Positions 15,167 to 26,473 of a stretch of 64,000 nucleotides of DNA are shown here, one piece after another. Numbering within the stretch: position 1 is the first letter of the stretch; every line of letters begins with the position of its first letter. The notes below the pieces were generated by a model. That model searched no databases and was not told where the DNA came from. It saw nothing but the letters and a program-made list of their open reading frames with translations. Position numbers and translations under genes: made by a program. This DNA comes from Salipiger profundus (GTDB lineage Bacteria > Pseudomonadota > Alphaproteobacteria > Rhodobacterales > Rhodobacteraceae). The stretch covers positions 3,985,501-4,049,500 of the forward strand of contig NZ_CP014796.1 in assembly GCF_001969385.1 (NCBI RefSeq), given 5' to 3'.

Positions 15167-15949
15167 ATGAAGATCGCGACCTTCAACATCAACGGCATCA
15201 AGGCGCGGATCTCCGCGCTGACGGACTGGCTCGAAGAGGCCCAGCCCGACGTGGTTCTCCTGCAGGAAATCAAGTCGGTGGATGAGGCCTTCCCCCGAGA
15301 GGCCCTCGAAGACCTCGGCTACCAGGTCGAAACGCACGGTCAGAAAAGCTTCAACGGCGTCGGCATCCTGTCGAAGCTGCCGCTCGAGGACGTCACGCGC
15401 GGCCTGCCGGGCGACGACAGCGACGAGCAGGCCCGCTGGATAGAGGCCACCGTCGTCGGCGAGCATCACGCGCTGCGGCTCTGCGGGCTCTACCTGCCAA
15501 ACGGCAACCCGGCACCGGGCCCGAAGTACGACTACAAGCTCGCCTGGATGGCCCGGATGGAAGAGCGGGCCCGCGCCCTGCTGGCCGAGGAGATGCCGGC
15601 GCTCATGGCGGGCGACTACAACGTCATCCCGCAGGCCGAGGACGCCGCGAAACCGGAGGCCTGGACCGAGGACGCGCTGTTCCTGCCCGAGACGCGGGCT
15701 GCCTTCCGGCGGATCGTGAACCTCGGCTTCACAGAGGCGTTCCGGGCGCGCCATCCCGGTCCCGGGCATTATTCCTTCTGGGACTACCAGGCCGGTGCGT
15801 GGCAGCGGAACAACGGCATCCGCATCGACCATTTCCTGCTCAGCCCGCAGGCCGCCGACCTGATGACCGACGTGCAGATCGATCGCGACATCCGTGGTCG
15901 CGAAAAGCCCTCGGACCACGTGCCGGTCTGGGTCGACCTCGCGCTCTGA
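15167..15949 (+). CDS. xthA: Exodeoxyribonuclease III
   Basis: 260 residues, the normal length. It cleaves at abasic sites and removes 3' blocks in base excision repair. Signature motifs are ATFNINGIKAR (metal-binding Asn), VVLLQEIKS (catalytic Glu), LYLPNGNP, GDYNVIP, YSFWDYQAGAW, RIDHFLLS and the terminal KPSDHVPVWVDL with the catalytic Asp-His pair. It stands alone with about 320 nt of non-coding DNA upstream. Confidence 0.95.
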   Translation: MKIATFNINGIKARISALTDWLEEAQPDVVLLQEIKSVDEAFPREALEDLGYQVETHGQKSFNGVGILSKLPLEDVTRGLPGDDSDEQARWIEATVVGEHHALRLCGLYLPNGNPAPGPKYDYKLAWMARMEERARALLAEEMPALMAGDYNVIPQAEDAAKPEAWTEDALFLPETRAAFRRIVNLGFTEAFRARHPGPGHYSFWDYQAGAWQRNNGIRIDHFLLSPQAADLMTDVQIDRDIRGREKPSDHVPVWVDLAL

Positions 15950-16036
15950 CCGTTTCGCGGCCGCCGCGCTGCTTGCACCATGGCGGCACGCGGCTTACAT
16001 CTGTGGCGAACAGCAAACCAGTGGAGACCACGCGCA

Positions 16037-16279
16037 ATGGCCATTGAAGCGACGGAGATCGAGCAGCTCATCCGGGCCGCCTTTCCCGATGCCAAGATCA
16101 ACATCACCGACCTCGCGGGCGACGGCAACCACTACGCCGCCGAGGTGATCGACGAGAGCTTCCGTGGCAAGAACCGCGTCCAGCAGCAGCGCGCGGTCTA
16201 CGCGGCGCTCAAGGAAAAGATGGCCGGCAGCAACGGCGCGCTTCACGCGCTGGCGCTGACCACCAAGGCCCCGGACTGA
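16037..16279 (+). CDS. BolA/IbaG-family protein
   Basis: 80 residues starting at ATG 16037 (MAIEATEIEQLIRAAFPDA). The family core is present: HYAAEVIDESFRGKNRVQQQRAVY followed by ALKEKM and HALALTTKAP, with the helix-turn-helix-like segment and a conserved His. BolA proteins bind [2Fe-2S] clusters together with monothiol glutaredoxins. The CGFS glutaredoxin gene follows 76 nt downstream, a classic pairing for iron-sulfur trafficking or iron sensing. Confidence 0.92.
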   Translation: MAIEATEIEQLIRAAFPDAKINITDLAGDGNHYAAEVIDESFRGKNRVQQQRAVYAALKEKMAGSNGALHALALTTKAPD

Positions 16280-16355
16280 CCGGACCCACGGACCACGGAC
16301 CGCCCCTCGGGCGGCATCGGCGAGCGCGGGGCATCCGCGCACATAGGAGACAGAC

Positions 16356-16718
16356 ATGACCGACGCGAAGACGCAGATCGACGAAACGGTGAAAAGCAAC
16401 GACGTGGTGCTCTTCATGAAGGGCACCAAGACCATGCCCCAGTGCGGTTTCTCGAGCCGCGTGGCGGGCGTTCTCAACTACATGGGCGTCGAGTTCACCG
16501 ACGTGAACGTGCTCAGCGACGATGCCATCCGCCAGGGGATCAAGGATTACTCCGACTGGCCGACCATCCCGCAGCTCTACGTGAAGGGCGAGTTCGTCGG
16601 CGGTTGCGACATCATCACCGAGATGACCCTGTCGGGCGAGCTCGACCAGCTCTTCGACACCAACGGTGTCGAGTTCAACAAGGAAGCAGCGGAGAAGATC
16701 CGCGAAGCGAACGCCTGA
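16356..16718 (+). CDS. grxD: Monothiol glutaredoxin, Grx4 (CGFS) type
   Basis: 120 residues. The active site is MPQCGFSSRV with a single functional Cys, preceded by VVLFMKGTK and followed by WPTIPQLYVKGEFVGGCDI, all standard for Grx4/GrxD. It carries or transfers [2Fe-2S] clusters with glutathione and BolA. An AGGAGA ribosome-binding site lies just upstream, and a strong terminator follows 23 nt after the stop. Confidence 0.96.
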   Translation: MTDAKTQIDETVKSNDVVLFMKGTKTMPQCGFSSRVAGVLNYMGVEFTDVNVLSDDAIRQGIKDYSDWPTIPQLYVKGEFVGGCDIITEMTLSGELDQLFDTNGVEFNKEAAEKIREANA

Positions 16719-16741
16719 GGCGACGCCGCTTCAAAGACACG

Positions 16742-16769
16742 AAAAGCGGGCCGCTCGGCCCGCTTTTTT
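16742..16769 (+). terminator. Rho-independent terminator after grxD
   Basis: AGCGGGCC (16745-16752), loop GCTC and GGCCCGCT (16757-16764) form a perfect 8-bp stem followed by TTTTT. Flanking A/T pairs extend the stem, so it may work on both strands. Confidence 0.9.
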
Positions 16770-16840
16770 ATTTCCAACCAAGATATCGCGGCGCGGGTCG
16801 GCCACCTGGAAACCCGCCGGTGCAGCGAAGGTGCGGAGCC

Positions 16841-17290
16841 TCAGCTGTTCGGATCCTCGTAGACACCCTGTTCCTTCAGCGCGTCGATGACCTCTTTCGG
16901 CATGTAGGTCTCGTCGTGCTTGGCAAGGATCTCGGAGGCGACGAAGGTGCCGTCGACATACTTGCCGGTGCCGACCATGCCCTGGTTCTCGGCGAAAAGA
17001 TCGGGCAGCACGCCGGCGAAGACCACGGGCACGGTGGCGCCGCCGTCGGTCACGTTGAAGCGGATCTCGTGCCCCTGTCCGCGCACGAGGGAGCCCCCCT
17101 CGACCAGCCCGCCGATGCGGAAGGTCTCGTTCGGCGCGGGCGGCTCCTGCATGACCTGGCTTGGCGAGCGGAAGAAGTTGATCCCGTCGCGCATCGCGTA
17201 TCCGACGAGCCCCGTGGAGATCACGAGCGCCACGGCGGCGAGCGCGACGACCTGGATACGGCGCTTCTTCTTCAGCGACTTGAGCGACAT
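16841..17290 (-). CDS. ccmE: Cytochrome c maturation heme chaperone CcmE
   Basis: 149 residues with a short basic N-terminus, one membrane anchor (VVALAAVALVISTGLVGYAM) and a periplasmic OB-fold. The covalent heme-binding His lies in EILAKHDETYMPKEV, also with the following Tyr, as in other CcmE. It holds heme from CcmC and delivers it to CcmF/H for cytochrome c assembly. The other ccm genes are not adjacent. Confidence 0.95.
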   Translation of the reverse strand: MSLKSLKKKRRIQVVALAAVALVISTGLVGYAMRDGINFFRSPSQVMQEPPAPNETFRIGGLVEGGSLVRGQGHEIRFNVTDGGATVPVVFAGVLPDLFAENQGMVGTGKYVDGTFVASEILAKHDETYMPKEVIDALKEQGVYEDPNS

Positions 17291-17420
17291 GGCTTCTCCT
17301 CCTGACGTGACTTCGCCGCCTGTGTGTGCGGGTGCCAGACTATACCATATGGCATTCGGCGGGGTGCATGTAAGTGAGCGAGATCAAATTGCGGCGCACT
17401 GACGCGGTCACAACGCCGCG

Positions 17421-18233
17421 TCACGCCGGCTCGAAGGTGATCTGGCGGCGCAGGAACCGGGTCGCATGGCCCGACACCTTGGCCGGGTTGCCCGTGGTGA
17501 GGAACCGCGCCTCCGTCCCGGGCCCGAGCATGTGGGGATGGCGCTTGAGGTAGTCGGCCAGCGACTCGGCCACGAGGTTGGCCTGCGAATAGACCGATAC
17601 ATCGGCGCCGAGCGCGTCCTGGAAGACCTCCTGCAGAAGCGGGTAATGGGTGCAGCCGAGGATCGCCGCGTCGGGCTTCGGCATCTTGCGCTTCAGCGCG
17701 TCGACATGGCTGCGCACCAGCGCCTCGGCGAGGATCATGTCGCCCTCCTCGATGGCATCCACGAGCCCGCCGCAGGCCTGCGCCTCGACATCGACGCCGA
17801 TGGCGCGGAATGCCAGCTCGCGCTGGAACGCGCGGCTGCTCACCGTGGCGGGCGTGGCGAAGAGCGCGACGTGCTGCACGCCCACCTCGCGCGGCGGCGA
17901 GTTGTCGCCCCACTGCCGTTCGGTCAGCGCCTCGATCAGCGGCACGAAGACACCCAGCACCCGCTTGCCCGGCGGAATCCAGTTTTCCTGCATCCGCCGG
18001 AGGGCCGCGGCGCTCGCGGTGTTGCAGGCCAGGATCACGAGATCGCAGCCGGCGTCCCAGAGGCGTTCGACCGCAGCGGTGGTCAGCTCGTAGATGTCGT
18101 CGGCATCGCGCACGCCGTAGGGCGCATGGGCGCTGTCGGCGAAATAGACGAAGGGAACGTCCGGCAGCCGCTTGCTCACCGCGTCGAGCACCGTGAGCCC
18201 GCCCAGCCCCGAATCGAACACACCCACTGCCAT
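17421..18233 (-). CDS. murI: Glutamate racemase
   Basis: 270 residues. The enzyme makes D-glutamate for peptidoglycan. Both catalytic cysteines are in their motifs, [15 protein letters not shown] and [12 protein letters not shown], with [14 protein letters not shown] at the N-terminus and [11 protein letters not shown] following. The gene stands alone between ccmE and the indolepyruvate oxidoreductase. Confidence 0.95.
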   Translation of the reverse strand: MAVGVFDSGLGGLTVLDAVSKRLPDVPFVYFADSAHAPYGVRDADDIYELTTAAVERLWDAGCDLVILACNTASAAALRRMQENWIPPGKRVLGVFVPLIEALTERQWGDNSPPREVGVQHVALFATPATVSSRAFQRELAFRAIGVDVEAQACGGLVDAIEEGDMILAEALVRSHVDALKRKMPKPDAAILGCTHYPLLQEVFQDALGADVSVYSQANLVAESLADYLKRHPHMLGPGTEARFLTTGNPAKVSGHATRFLRRQITFEPA

Positions 18234-18338
18234 CGGCCTGCCTCCCGCCTTGTCGCGCGCGGCGCGCGAGTCGCGCGCCGCTTTCTTCCGCTCTTACGGG
18301 GCTTTGCCGCGGAAATCCATTGCGACCGTCGGCGCAGC

Positions 18339-21300
18339 CTACTCGGCCGCCTGCGTCAGCGGAGCACCGCCCTGCCGGATGACCGAGAGCAGTTCCTCGC
18401 GGCGTTTCGAGGCCTCGCGCTCGTTTGCCTCCTTCACCGGACCGAAGCCCCGGATTGTCAGGGGAAGCCGCGCCAGCGCGATGGCGGCCTCGGTGGTTTC
18501 GGGCGTCAGCAGCGGCAGGATCTCGTCCATGTCGCGCTCGTACTGCGCGATCAGCGCCCGCTCCATCCGCCGCTCGGTGGTGCGGCCGAACGGGTCGAGC
18601 GGCGTGCCGCGCAGCCCCTTCAGCTTCGCGAGGATCCCGAAGGCGCGCAGCATGCCCTCCCCATACTGCTTCTTCACCGGGCGCCCGTCCGGGCCCTCCT
18701 TCGACATCACCGGGGGCGAGAGGTGGAAGTTCATCCGGAAGCCTTCCTCGAAGGTTTCCGAGGCCTTCCTGCGGGTCTCGAGATGCAGCCGGGCGACCTC
18801 GTATTCGTCCTTGTAGGACAGGAGCTTGTGGTAGCCCTCGGCGACCGCCTCGCGCAGGCTAGGGTCCTCGATCCGGTCGAGCATCCGGCGATAGCGACGC
18901 GCCAGCCGCTTGTTCTGGTAGGCGGTCAGATGCTCCTCGCGGAAGGCGATCTTCTGCTCGGGCGTCTTCGGCTTCTCGACCACGTTGGGGGTCACGATAC
19001 GTTCGGCCTCTTCCGGGTGCAGCATCGCCCAGCGTCCGATCTCGAAGGCCCGCAGGTTCTTTTCGACCGCCGCGCCGTTCAGCTCGACCGCCTTGGCGAT
19101 GGCGTCATGCGGCACCGGAACCAGCCCCTGTTGCCAGGCCGCGCCTAGGATCATCATGTTCGAGAAGATCGAGTCCCCAAGCGTCGCGCGCGCCAGCTCG
19201 GTCGCGTCGAAGAGCTGGACACGATCCTGCATCCGCGCCTCAAGAGCGAGCCGCAACCTGTCGGCAGGCAATGCAAATTCCGTGTCACGGGTGAAGTCGC
19301 CGGTGATGATCTCGTGACTGTTGACCACAGCGCCCGTGCGCCCGGACCGGGTGAGCCCCAGCGTCTTGGCCCCGGCACTGACCACGAGGTCGCCGCCGAT
19401 GAGCGCGTCGGCCTCGCCGATGGCCACGCGCACCGCCGAGATGTCCTCGGGGCGGTTGGCAACTCGCAGGTGGATGTGCACGGCGCCGCCCTTCTGGGCG
19501 AGCCCCGCCATCTCCATCATGCCCGCGCCAAGCCCGGCGATCTGCGCCGCCTGCGCGAGCACCGCGCCGATGGTCACCACGCCGGTTCCGCCGACGCCGG
19601 TGATCACCAGGTTATGCGTGCCGTCGATCTGCGGCAGCGTCGGCAACGGCATGTCGGGCAGCTTCAGCTCGGTCGTGGCGGACTTGCGCAGCTTCGCGCC
19701 CTCGAGGGTCACGAAGGATGGGCAGAACCCCTTGAGACAGGAGAAATCCTTGTTGCAGCTCGACTGGTCGATGGCCCGCTTGCGGCCAAGCTCGGTCTCT
19801 TCCGGCACGATGGCAACGCAATTGGACTGCACGCCGCAATCGCCGCAGCCCTCGCAGACGTCGGTGTTGATGAAGACGCGCTTGTCAGGGTCCGGGAAGG
19901 TGCCGCGCTTGCGCCGGCGTCGCTTCTCGGCGGCGCAGGTCTGGATGTAGACGATGGCCGAAACGCCCTCGAGCGTCGCATAACGCGACTGCACGTCTTC
20001 GAGCTCGGAACGTTCATGGGTTTCAACGCCTTGCGGGAAGCCCTTCAGGTCCACCTCTTCCTTCTCGTCGTAGACCACGGCGACATTCTGCACGCCCATC
20101 GCCACCAGTTCATGCGCGATGCGGTCGGCCGTAAGGCCGCCTTCGTTGGCCTGTCCGCCGGTCATGGCGACGGCGTCGTTGTAGAGGATCTTGAAGGTGA
20201 TGTTGGTGCCCGCTGCCAGCGCCGCGCGGATCGCCTGCACGCCGGAGTGGTTGTAGGTGCCATCCCCGAGGTTCTGGAATACGTGCTTGCGGGTCGAGAA
20301 CGGTGCCTCGCCGATCCAGTTGGCGCCTTCGCCGCCCATGTGGGTGAAGCCCGAGGTCTCGCGGTCCATCCACTGCACCATGTAATGACAGCCGATGCCC
20401 GCGTAGGCACGGCTGCCCTCGGGCAGCTTGGTCGAGCTGTTGTGTGGACAGCCGGCGCAGAAATACGGAAGCCGCGCGGCGATGTCTTCGGCGTTATCGG
20501 ATTTACGCGCCTCATCAAGGCTTTGCATCGCGGCCTTGAGGCGATCTGTGGTGCGGCCTTCTTCCAGCAGGATGGCGCCCAGACGCTCGGCGATCATCAC
20601 CGGGTCGAGCGCGCCCTGCGTCGGGAACAGTTCGGGGCCGTGCATCGTGCCGGCGCCGCCGCCCTTGTGCCAGCCCCAGACGCGGCGGCCGCGGCGGTCG
20701 TCGAAGATCGCCTCCTTGACCTGCACTTCGATCAGCTTGCGCTTTTCCTCGACCACGACGATCAGGTCGAGCCCCTCGGCCCAGTCGTGAAACCCCTTCA
20801 TGTCGAGCGGGAAGACCTGTCCCACCTTGTAGGTGGTGATGCCCAGCCGTTCGGCCTCGGCCTCGTCGATGCCCAGCAGCGACATCGCGTGCACGAGATC
20901 GAGCCAGTTCTTGCCGACCGAGACGAAGCCGATCTTCGCACCGGGCTTGCCCCAGACGCGCCGGTCGATGCGGTTGGCGTGCGAGAATTCCTCGGCGGCG
21001 AAGCGCTTGAAGTCGATGATCCGCCGCTCCTGCTCGTGCGGCGTGTCACCGAGCCGGATGTTGAGCCCGCCCGGCGGCATGTCGAAATCGGGCATCACCA
21101 GCGACATGCGATCGGGACGCCCGTCGACGACCGCCGTCGCCTCGACCGTATCCTTCATGGTCTTGAGACCGACCCAGACGCCGGCAAAACGCGACAGCGC
21201 GTAGCCGTAGACGCCGTAGTCGAGGATCTCCTGCACGCCCGCAGGCGAGACAACCGGCATGTAGGCATCGACCAGCGCCCATTCGGACTGGTGCAGCACG

Positions 21301-21761
21301 GTCGAGCTTTCGCCGGTGTGATCGTCGCCCATTGCCATGAGCACGCCGCCGTGCTTCGAGGTGCCGGCCATGTTGGCGTGGCGCATGACGTCGCCGGAGC
21401 GGTCGACGCCCGGCCCCTTGCCGTACCAGAGGCCGAAAACCCCGTCGAACTTGCCTTCGCCGCGCAGCTCGGCCTGTTGGCTGCCCCAGAGCGCCGTGGC
21501 GGCGAGATCCTCGTTCAGGCCTTCCTTGAAGAGCACGTCGCTCGCCGCGAGGTGTTTCGCGGCGCGGGTCATCTGCATGTCGACGGCACCGAGCGGAGAG
21601 CCTCGGTAGCCCGTCACGTATCCGGCGGTATTGAGCCCCGCCGCTCGGTCGCGGGCCTTCTGTATCAGCATCAGGCGCACGAGGGCCTGGGTTCCGTTCA
21701 GCAGGACCGGGCTGCGGTCCAGGTTGAAGCGGTCTTCGAGCGTGATTTCCTGCTTGGTCAT
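18339..21761 (-). CDS. Fused indolepyruvate ferredoxin oxidoreductase (IorA-IorB type)
   Basis: 1140 residues, the length of the alpha/beta-fused enzymes common in alphaproteobacteria. It oxidatively decarboxylates aryl-pyruvates (or related 2-oxoacids) to acyl-CoA using TPP and ferredoxin. The N-terminal TPP-domain start (SPVLLNGTQALVRLML, GYRGSPLG), a cluster-binding stretch (NTDVCEGCGDCGVQSNC) and the gamma-type domain (VITGVGGTGVVTIGAVL) are all visible. It is transcribed away from a LysR-type regulator across a 165-nt gap with a candidate operator, suggesting direct control. Confidence 0.93.
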   Translation of the reverse strand: MTKQEITLEDRFNLDRSPVLLNGTQALVRLMLIQKARDRAAGLNTAGYVTGYRGSPLGAVDMQMTRAAKHLAASDVLFKEGLNEDLAATALWGSQQAELRGEGKFDGVFGLWYGKGPGVDRSGDVMRHANMAGTSKHGGVLMAMGDDHTGESSTVLHQSEWALVDAYMPVVSPAGVQEILDYGVYGYALSRFAGVWVGLKTMKDTVEATAVVDGRPDRMSLVMPDFDMPPGGLNIRLGDTPHEQERRIIDFKRFAAEEFSHANRIDRRVWGKPGAKIGFVSVGKNWLDLVHAMSLLGIDEAEAERLGITTYKVGQVFPLDMKGFHDWAEGLDLIVVVEEKRKLIEVQVKEAIFDDRRGRRVWGWHKGGGAGTMHGPELFPTQGALDPVMIAERLGAILLEEGRTTDRLKAAMQSLDEARKSDNAEDIAARLPYFCAGCPHNSSTKLPEGSRAYAGIGCHYMVQWMDRETSGFTHMGGEGANWIGEAPFSTRKHVFQNLGDGTYNHSGVQAIRAALAAGTNITFKILYNDAVAMTGGQANEGGLTADRIAHELVAMGVQNVAVVYDEKEEVDLKGFPQGVETHERSELEDVQSRYATLEGVSAIVYIQTCAAEKRRRRKRGTFPDPDKRVFINTDVCEGCGDCGVQSNCVAIVPEETELGRKRAIDQSSCNKDFSCLKGFCPSFVTLEGAKLRKSATTELKLPDMPLPTLPQIDGTHNLVITGVGGTGVVTIGAVLAQAAQIAGLGAGMMEMAGLAQKGGAVHIHLRVANRPEDISAVRVAIGEADALIGGDLVVSAGAKTLGLTRSGRTGAVVNSHEIITGDFTRDTEFALPADRLRLALEARMQDRVQLFDATELARATLGDSIFSNMMILGAAWQQGLVPVPHDAIAKAVELNGAAVEKNLRAFEIGRWAMLHPEEAERIVTPNVVEKPKTPEQKIAFREEHLTAYQNKRLARRYRRMLDRIEDPSLREAVAEGYHKLLSYKDEYEVARLHLETRRKASETFEEGFRMNFHLSPPVMSKEGPDGRPVKKQYGEGMLRAFGILAKLKGLRGTPLDPFGRTTERRMERALIAQYERDMDEILPLLTPETTEAAIALARLPLTIRGFGPVKEANEREASKRREELLSVIRQGGAPLTQAAE

Positions 21762-21807
21762 GTGCGCCTCCCAACGCTCATCACTTGGGCAATATAGCTC
21801 GATATTA

Positions 21808-21824
21808 GGTCAAATATGTTGACC
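21808..21824. promoter_or_regulatory. Candidate LysR operator between the indolepyruvate gene and its regulator
   Basis: GGTCAA (21808-21813) and TTGACC (21819-21824) form a perfect inverted repeat with a 5-nt spacer and fit the T-N11-A pattern of LysR boxes. It lies 47 nt upstream of the oxidoreductase start and 103 nt upstream of the regulator start. Confidence 0.5.
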
Positions 21825-21926
21825 TTGATAGGAATTTTTTCGGGAAATCAGGCTGTCACGAAAGGATAGGTTCCTTATTAGGCATTGTGTCGTATACATG
21901 GCCCGAAATTCCGAATTGGTAACGTT

Positions 21927-22832
21927 ATGGACTGGGACAAGCTAAGGATCTTTCACGCCGTCGCGGACGCCGGCAGCCTCACGCATGCGGGGGATGCACT
22001 GCATCTGTCGCAGTCGGCGGTGTCCCGGCAGATACGCGCGCTTGAGGAATCGCTGAACACCACACTCTTCCACCGCCACGCGCGAGGGCTGATTCTCACC
22101 GAGCAGGGCGAACTGCTGTTCGACGCGACCGCCGCCATGGTGAAGCGGATCGACGCCGCCACCGCGCGCATCCGCGACAGCGAGGAAGAAGTGTTCGGCG
22201 AACTCAAGGTGACCACCACGCACGGCTTCGGCGTGCTGTGGCTCGCCCCGCGCCTCACCAAGCTCTACGAGAAGTATCCCGACCTGCGCGTCGACCTGAT
22301 GCTCGAGGAACGGGTGCTCGACCTGCCCATGCGCGAGGCCGACGTGGCCATCCGCATGAAGGAGCCGAGCCAGGCGGACCTCATCCGCAAGCGGCTCATG
22401 TCGATCCGGATGCGCATGTATGCCGCGCCGCAGTATATCGCAGAGCGCGGCATGCCCGGATCGCTCGACGAGCTGTCGACCCACCGGCTGATCTGTCAGA
22501 ATCCGGCCTCGTCGCAGGTCGCGGCGGGCAAGCTGCTGGTGCAGGAGCTTCTGACCTACGACATCCAGACAGCGCTCACGGTGAACAACTACTTCGGCGT
22601 GCTGCAGGCGGTGGTCGCGAACCTCGGTATCGGCGTGCTGCCCGACTACATCATCGAGGATTTCCCCTCGGTCGTGCGGGTTCTCCCCGAGATCGAAAGC
22701 AACGAGGTGCCGGTGTTCCTCGCGTACCCCGAGGAACTGCGTCATTCCAAGCGCGTCGCCGCCTTCCGCGACTTCGTGCAAGAGGAAATCTTCGCGCATC
22801 GACGCCAACTTAGGGCGATGGGAGCAGACTGA
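21927..22832 (+). CDS. LysR-family transcriptional regulator
   Basis: 301 residues from ATG 21927 (MDWDKLRIFHAVADAGSLTH). The winged HTH includes LHLSQSAVSRQIRALEE, followed by the two-lobed effector domain (DLRVDLMLEERVLDLPMREADVAIRM). An upstream in-frame ATG at 21885 would add 14 residues without family similarity. It faces the indolepyruvate oxidoreductase gene, its probable target; the ligand is unknown. Confidence 0.93.
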   Translation: MDWDKLRIFHAVADAGSLTHAGDALHLSQSAVSRQIRALEESLNTTLFHRHARGLILTEQGELLFDATAAMVKRIDAATARIRDSEEEVFGELKVTTTHGFGVLWLAPRLTKLYEKYPDLRVDLMLEERVLDLPMREADVAIRMKEPSQADLIRKRLMSIRMRMYAAPQYIAERGMPGSLDELSTHRLICQNPASSQVAAGKLLVQELLTYDIQTALTVNNYFGVLQAVVANLGIGVLPDYIIEDFPSVVRVLPEIESNEVPVFLAYPEELRHSKRVAAFRDFVQEEIFAHRRQLRAMGAD

Positions 22833-22902
22833 GTTCGCGCTAAAAGTGTGAGCCATGCGCCACACGCATGCCGGGAATGCTGCCTCTGCGGCACGTTATC
22901 CC

Positions 22903-22930
22903 TTGATCGACTCAGAACTGATAACATATT
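22903..22930 (+). promoter_or_regulatory. Sigma-70-like promoter of the candidate small RNA
   Basis: TTGATC (22903-22908) and CATATT (22925-22930) are spaced 16 nt apart. Transcription would begin near 22937. Immediately upstream (22876-22893) is a motif that recurs at 26317-26334. Confidence 0.5.
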
Positions 22931-22936
22931 CGGCAC

Positions 22937-23020
22937 ATGAAGCTTGAAGCGCCCGAGTGCGCATCATCTTCATACCTCCCTGTTGGACTTCGGCCGAGCT
23001 TTGTGCTCGGCCTTTTTTTT
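22937..23020 (+). ncRNA. Candidate trans-acting small RNA of about 84 nt
   Basis: A promoter-like element, no coding frame and a strong terminator bracket this segment. The 5' part can fold as GAAG...CTTC enclosing GCGC/GCGC; a single-stranded CATACCTCCCTGTTGGAC follows, containing an anti-Shine-Dalgarno-like CCUCCC; the 3' end is the GGCCGAGC/GCTCGGCC terminator (22992-23012) with eight Ts. Size, CCUCCC loop and terminator resemble the alphaproteobacterial alpha-r8 (MmgR, 'suhB' RNA) family as I remember it, but I cannot verify the match. Confidence 0.5.
22992..23020 (+). terminator. Rho-independent terminator of the small RNA
   Basis: Perfect 8-bp stem GGCCGAGC / GCTCGGCC (22992-22999, 23005-23012), 5-nt loop and eight Ts. 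Confidence 0.92.
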
Positions 23021-23071
23021 GGTCGTAACGCATCCGGATTCCTGGGTAGTCTGAGGCGGAACGGAGGAACG

Positions 23072-23938
23072 ATGTCAGCGCAAACAGGACCCGGCCCGAA
23101 CGACGCTCAGCAACGCTTCTGGAGCGAGGGTCCCGGCCGCCACTGGGTCAGGCTTCACCGGGAACTCGACGTGCTGCACGCGCGGCTCACGGACATCATC
23201 CTTGATGCCGCTGCCCCGCAACCCGGCGAGCGAGTGGTCGACATCGGCTGCGGCGCCGGCGCGATCGCGATCGCGGCGGCGCAGCGTGTCGGCCCGTCGG
23301 GTCATGTGCTCGGGCTCGATATCTCGGAACCGCTTCTCGAGGTCGGACGCGACCGGGCCGCCGAACTCGACACCTGCGCGCCGGACTTCGCACTCGCGGA
23401 TGCGCAGATCTGGGCCCATGAGGGCGCACCGTTCGATCTTTGTGTCTCGCGGATGGGGCTGATGTTCTTTGCCGACCCGGTTGAGGGCTTCGCCAACATC
23501 CTGACGCATCTGCGCCCCGGGGGCCGGCTGGTGTTCGCTGCATGGGCGGCCGCCGAACACAACGCGTGGTTCCACGTCGCCTCAGAGGAAGCGGCGGCGC
23601 GGCTTGGCCCGTCCGAGCCCGGAGACCCGCACGCCCCCGGCCCGACCGCATTCGCGGACCGCGCCCGCGTGGCCGACCTGCTGGCCCGCGCCGGCGCAAC
23701 AGAAATAGGGTCACGGGAAATCGACACCACGCTCACCATGCCCGGCGGCGCGGCCGAGGCGGCGGCGCTTGCCCGCCACGTCGGCCCCGTCGCGGCACAG
23801 CTTCGCGCCAAGGAGGGCTCGGACGAGGACGCACAGGCCATCCTCGCGGCCGTCGAGCGCCGTTTCGCGCAATGGGAAGACGCGCGGGGGTGTCACATCC
23901 CTGCCCGGATCAATCTTTTCCATGCGATCCGACCCTGA
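23072..23938 (+). CDS. Class I SAM-dependent methyltransferase
   Basis: 288 residues from ATG 23072 with GGAGGAACG upstream. Motif I is VVDIGCGAGAIAIAAAQRVG, followed by VLGLDIS (motif I post region), FDLCVSRMGLMFFADP (motif II) and LRPGGRLVFAAW (motif III). It resembles ubiquinone/menaquinone-type C-methyltransferases in layout, but the substrate cannot be told and neighbours do not help. Confidence 0.88.
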   Translation: MSAQTGPGPNDAQQRFWSEGPGRHWVRLHRELDVLHARLTDIILDAAAPQPGERVVDIGCGAGAIAIAAAQRVGPSGHVLGLDISEPLLEVGRDRAAELDTCAPDFALADAQIWAHEGAPFDLCVSRMGLMFFADPVEGFANILTHLRPGGRLVFAAWAAAEHNAWFHVASEEAAARLGPSEPGDPHAPGPTAFADRARVADLLARAGATEIGSREIDTTLTMPGGAAEAAALARHVGPVAAQLRAKEGSDEDAQAILAAVERRFAQWEDARGCHIPARINLFHAIRP

Positions 23939-24013
23939 GAGAGCCCCACGGCCTCTTCCCCCTGCGCCGCCCTTGCCGTAAAGAGCGGCCAAGTTTGCCA
24001 GAGGGGAATGAGA

Positions 24014-26173
<2,160 letters not shown>

Positions 26174-26310
26174 CCGGTCAAGCCAAGGACCGGGGCAATT
26201 TCCCCGGCTTCCCGGTGCGATAGCGTCGCTCCGGGTGCAATCTCCCGCAGGTGCATCAGGCATGTTGCAGGGAAACCTCCATTTCCGCGGGAGGTCGGGC
26301 AAACGGGAAA

Positions 26311-26334
26311 TGCCGCAATGCTGCCCTTGCGGCA
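26311..26334. promoter_or_regulatory. Inverted-repeat element in the purL-LysR gap
   Basis: TGCCGCAA (26311-26318) and TTGCGGCA (26327-26334) are perfect 8-bp arms with an 8-nt spacer. Its right part, AATGCTGCCCTTGCGGCA, recurs with one swapped pair of bases upstream of the small RNA (22876-22893). The rest of the 300-nt gap 26174-26473 contains a CCGGGG/CCCCGG hairpin at 26190-26207 just after purL and no gene. Confidence 0.45.
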
Positions 26335-26473
26335 ATGACACTCCCGGACCTAGGCTGGTTTCCATATTGAACCGCCCTAGTTGATTTTCCGCCACAGCCA
26401 TTTTCCAGTATGCCGCACGTTTCGTTGCGCGGCCCCTTTCCCACCGTGTCCGAACTGGAAGAGAACGCACGAG

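Noticed and set aside
16281..16355. Terminator between bolA and grxD
   Set aside because: CCGCCC-CTC-GGGCGG can fold, but no T-run follows and the two genes are a functional pair likely cotranscribed.
19314..21797. An 827-codon plus-strand frame opposite the indolepyruvate oxidoreductase
   Set aside because: Antisense shadow; the translation has no recognisable motif and the opposite strand encodes a complete enzyme.
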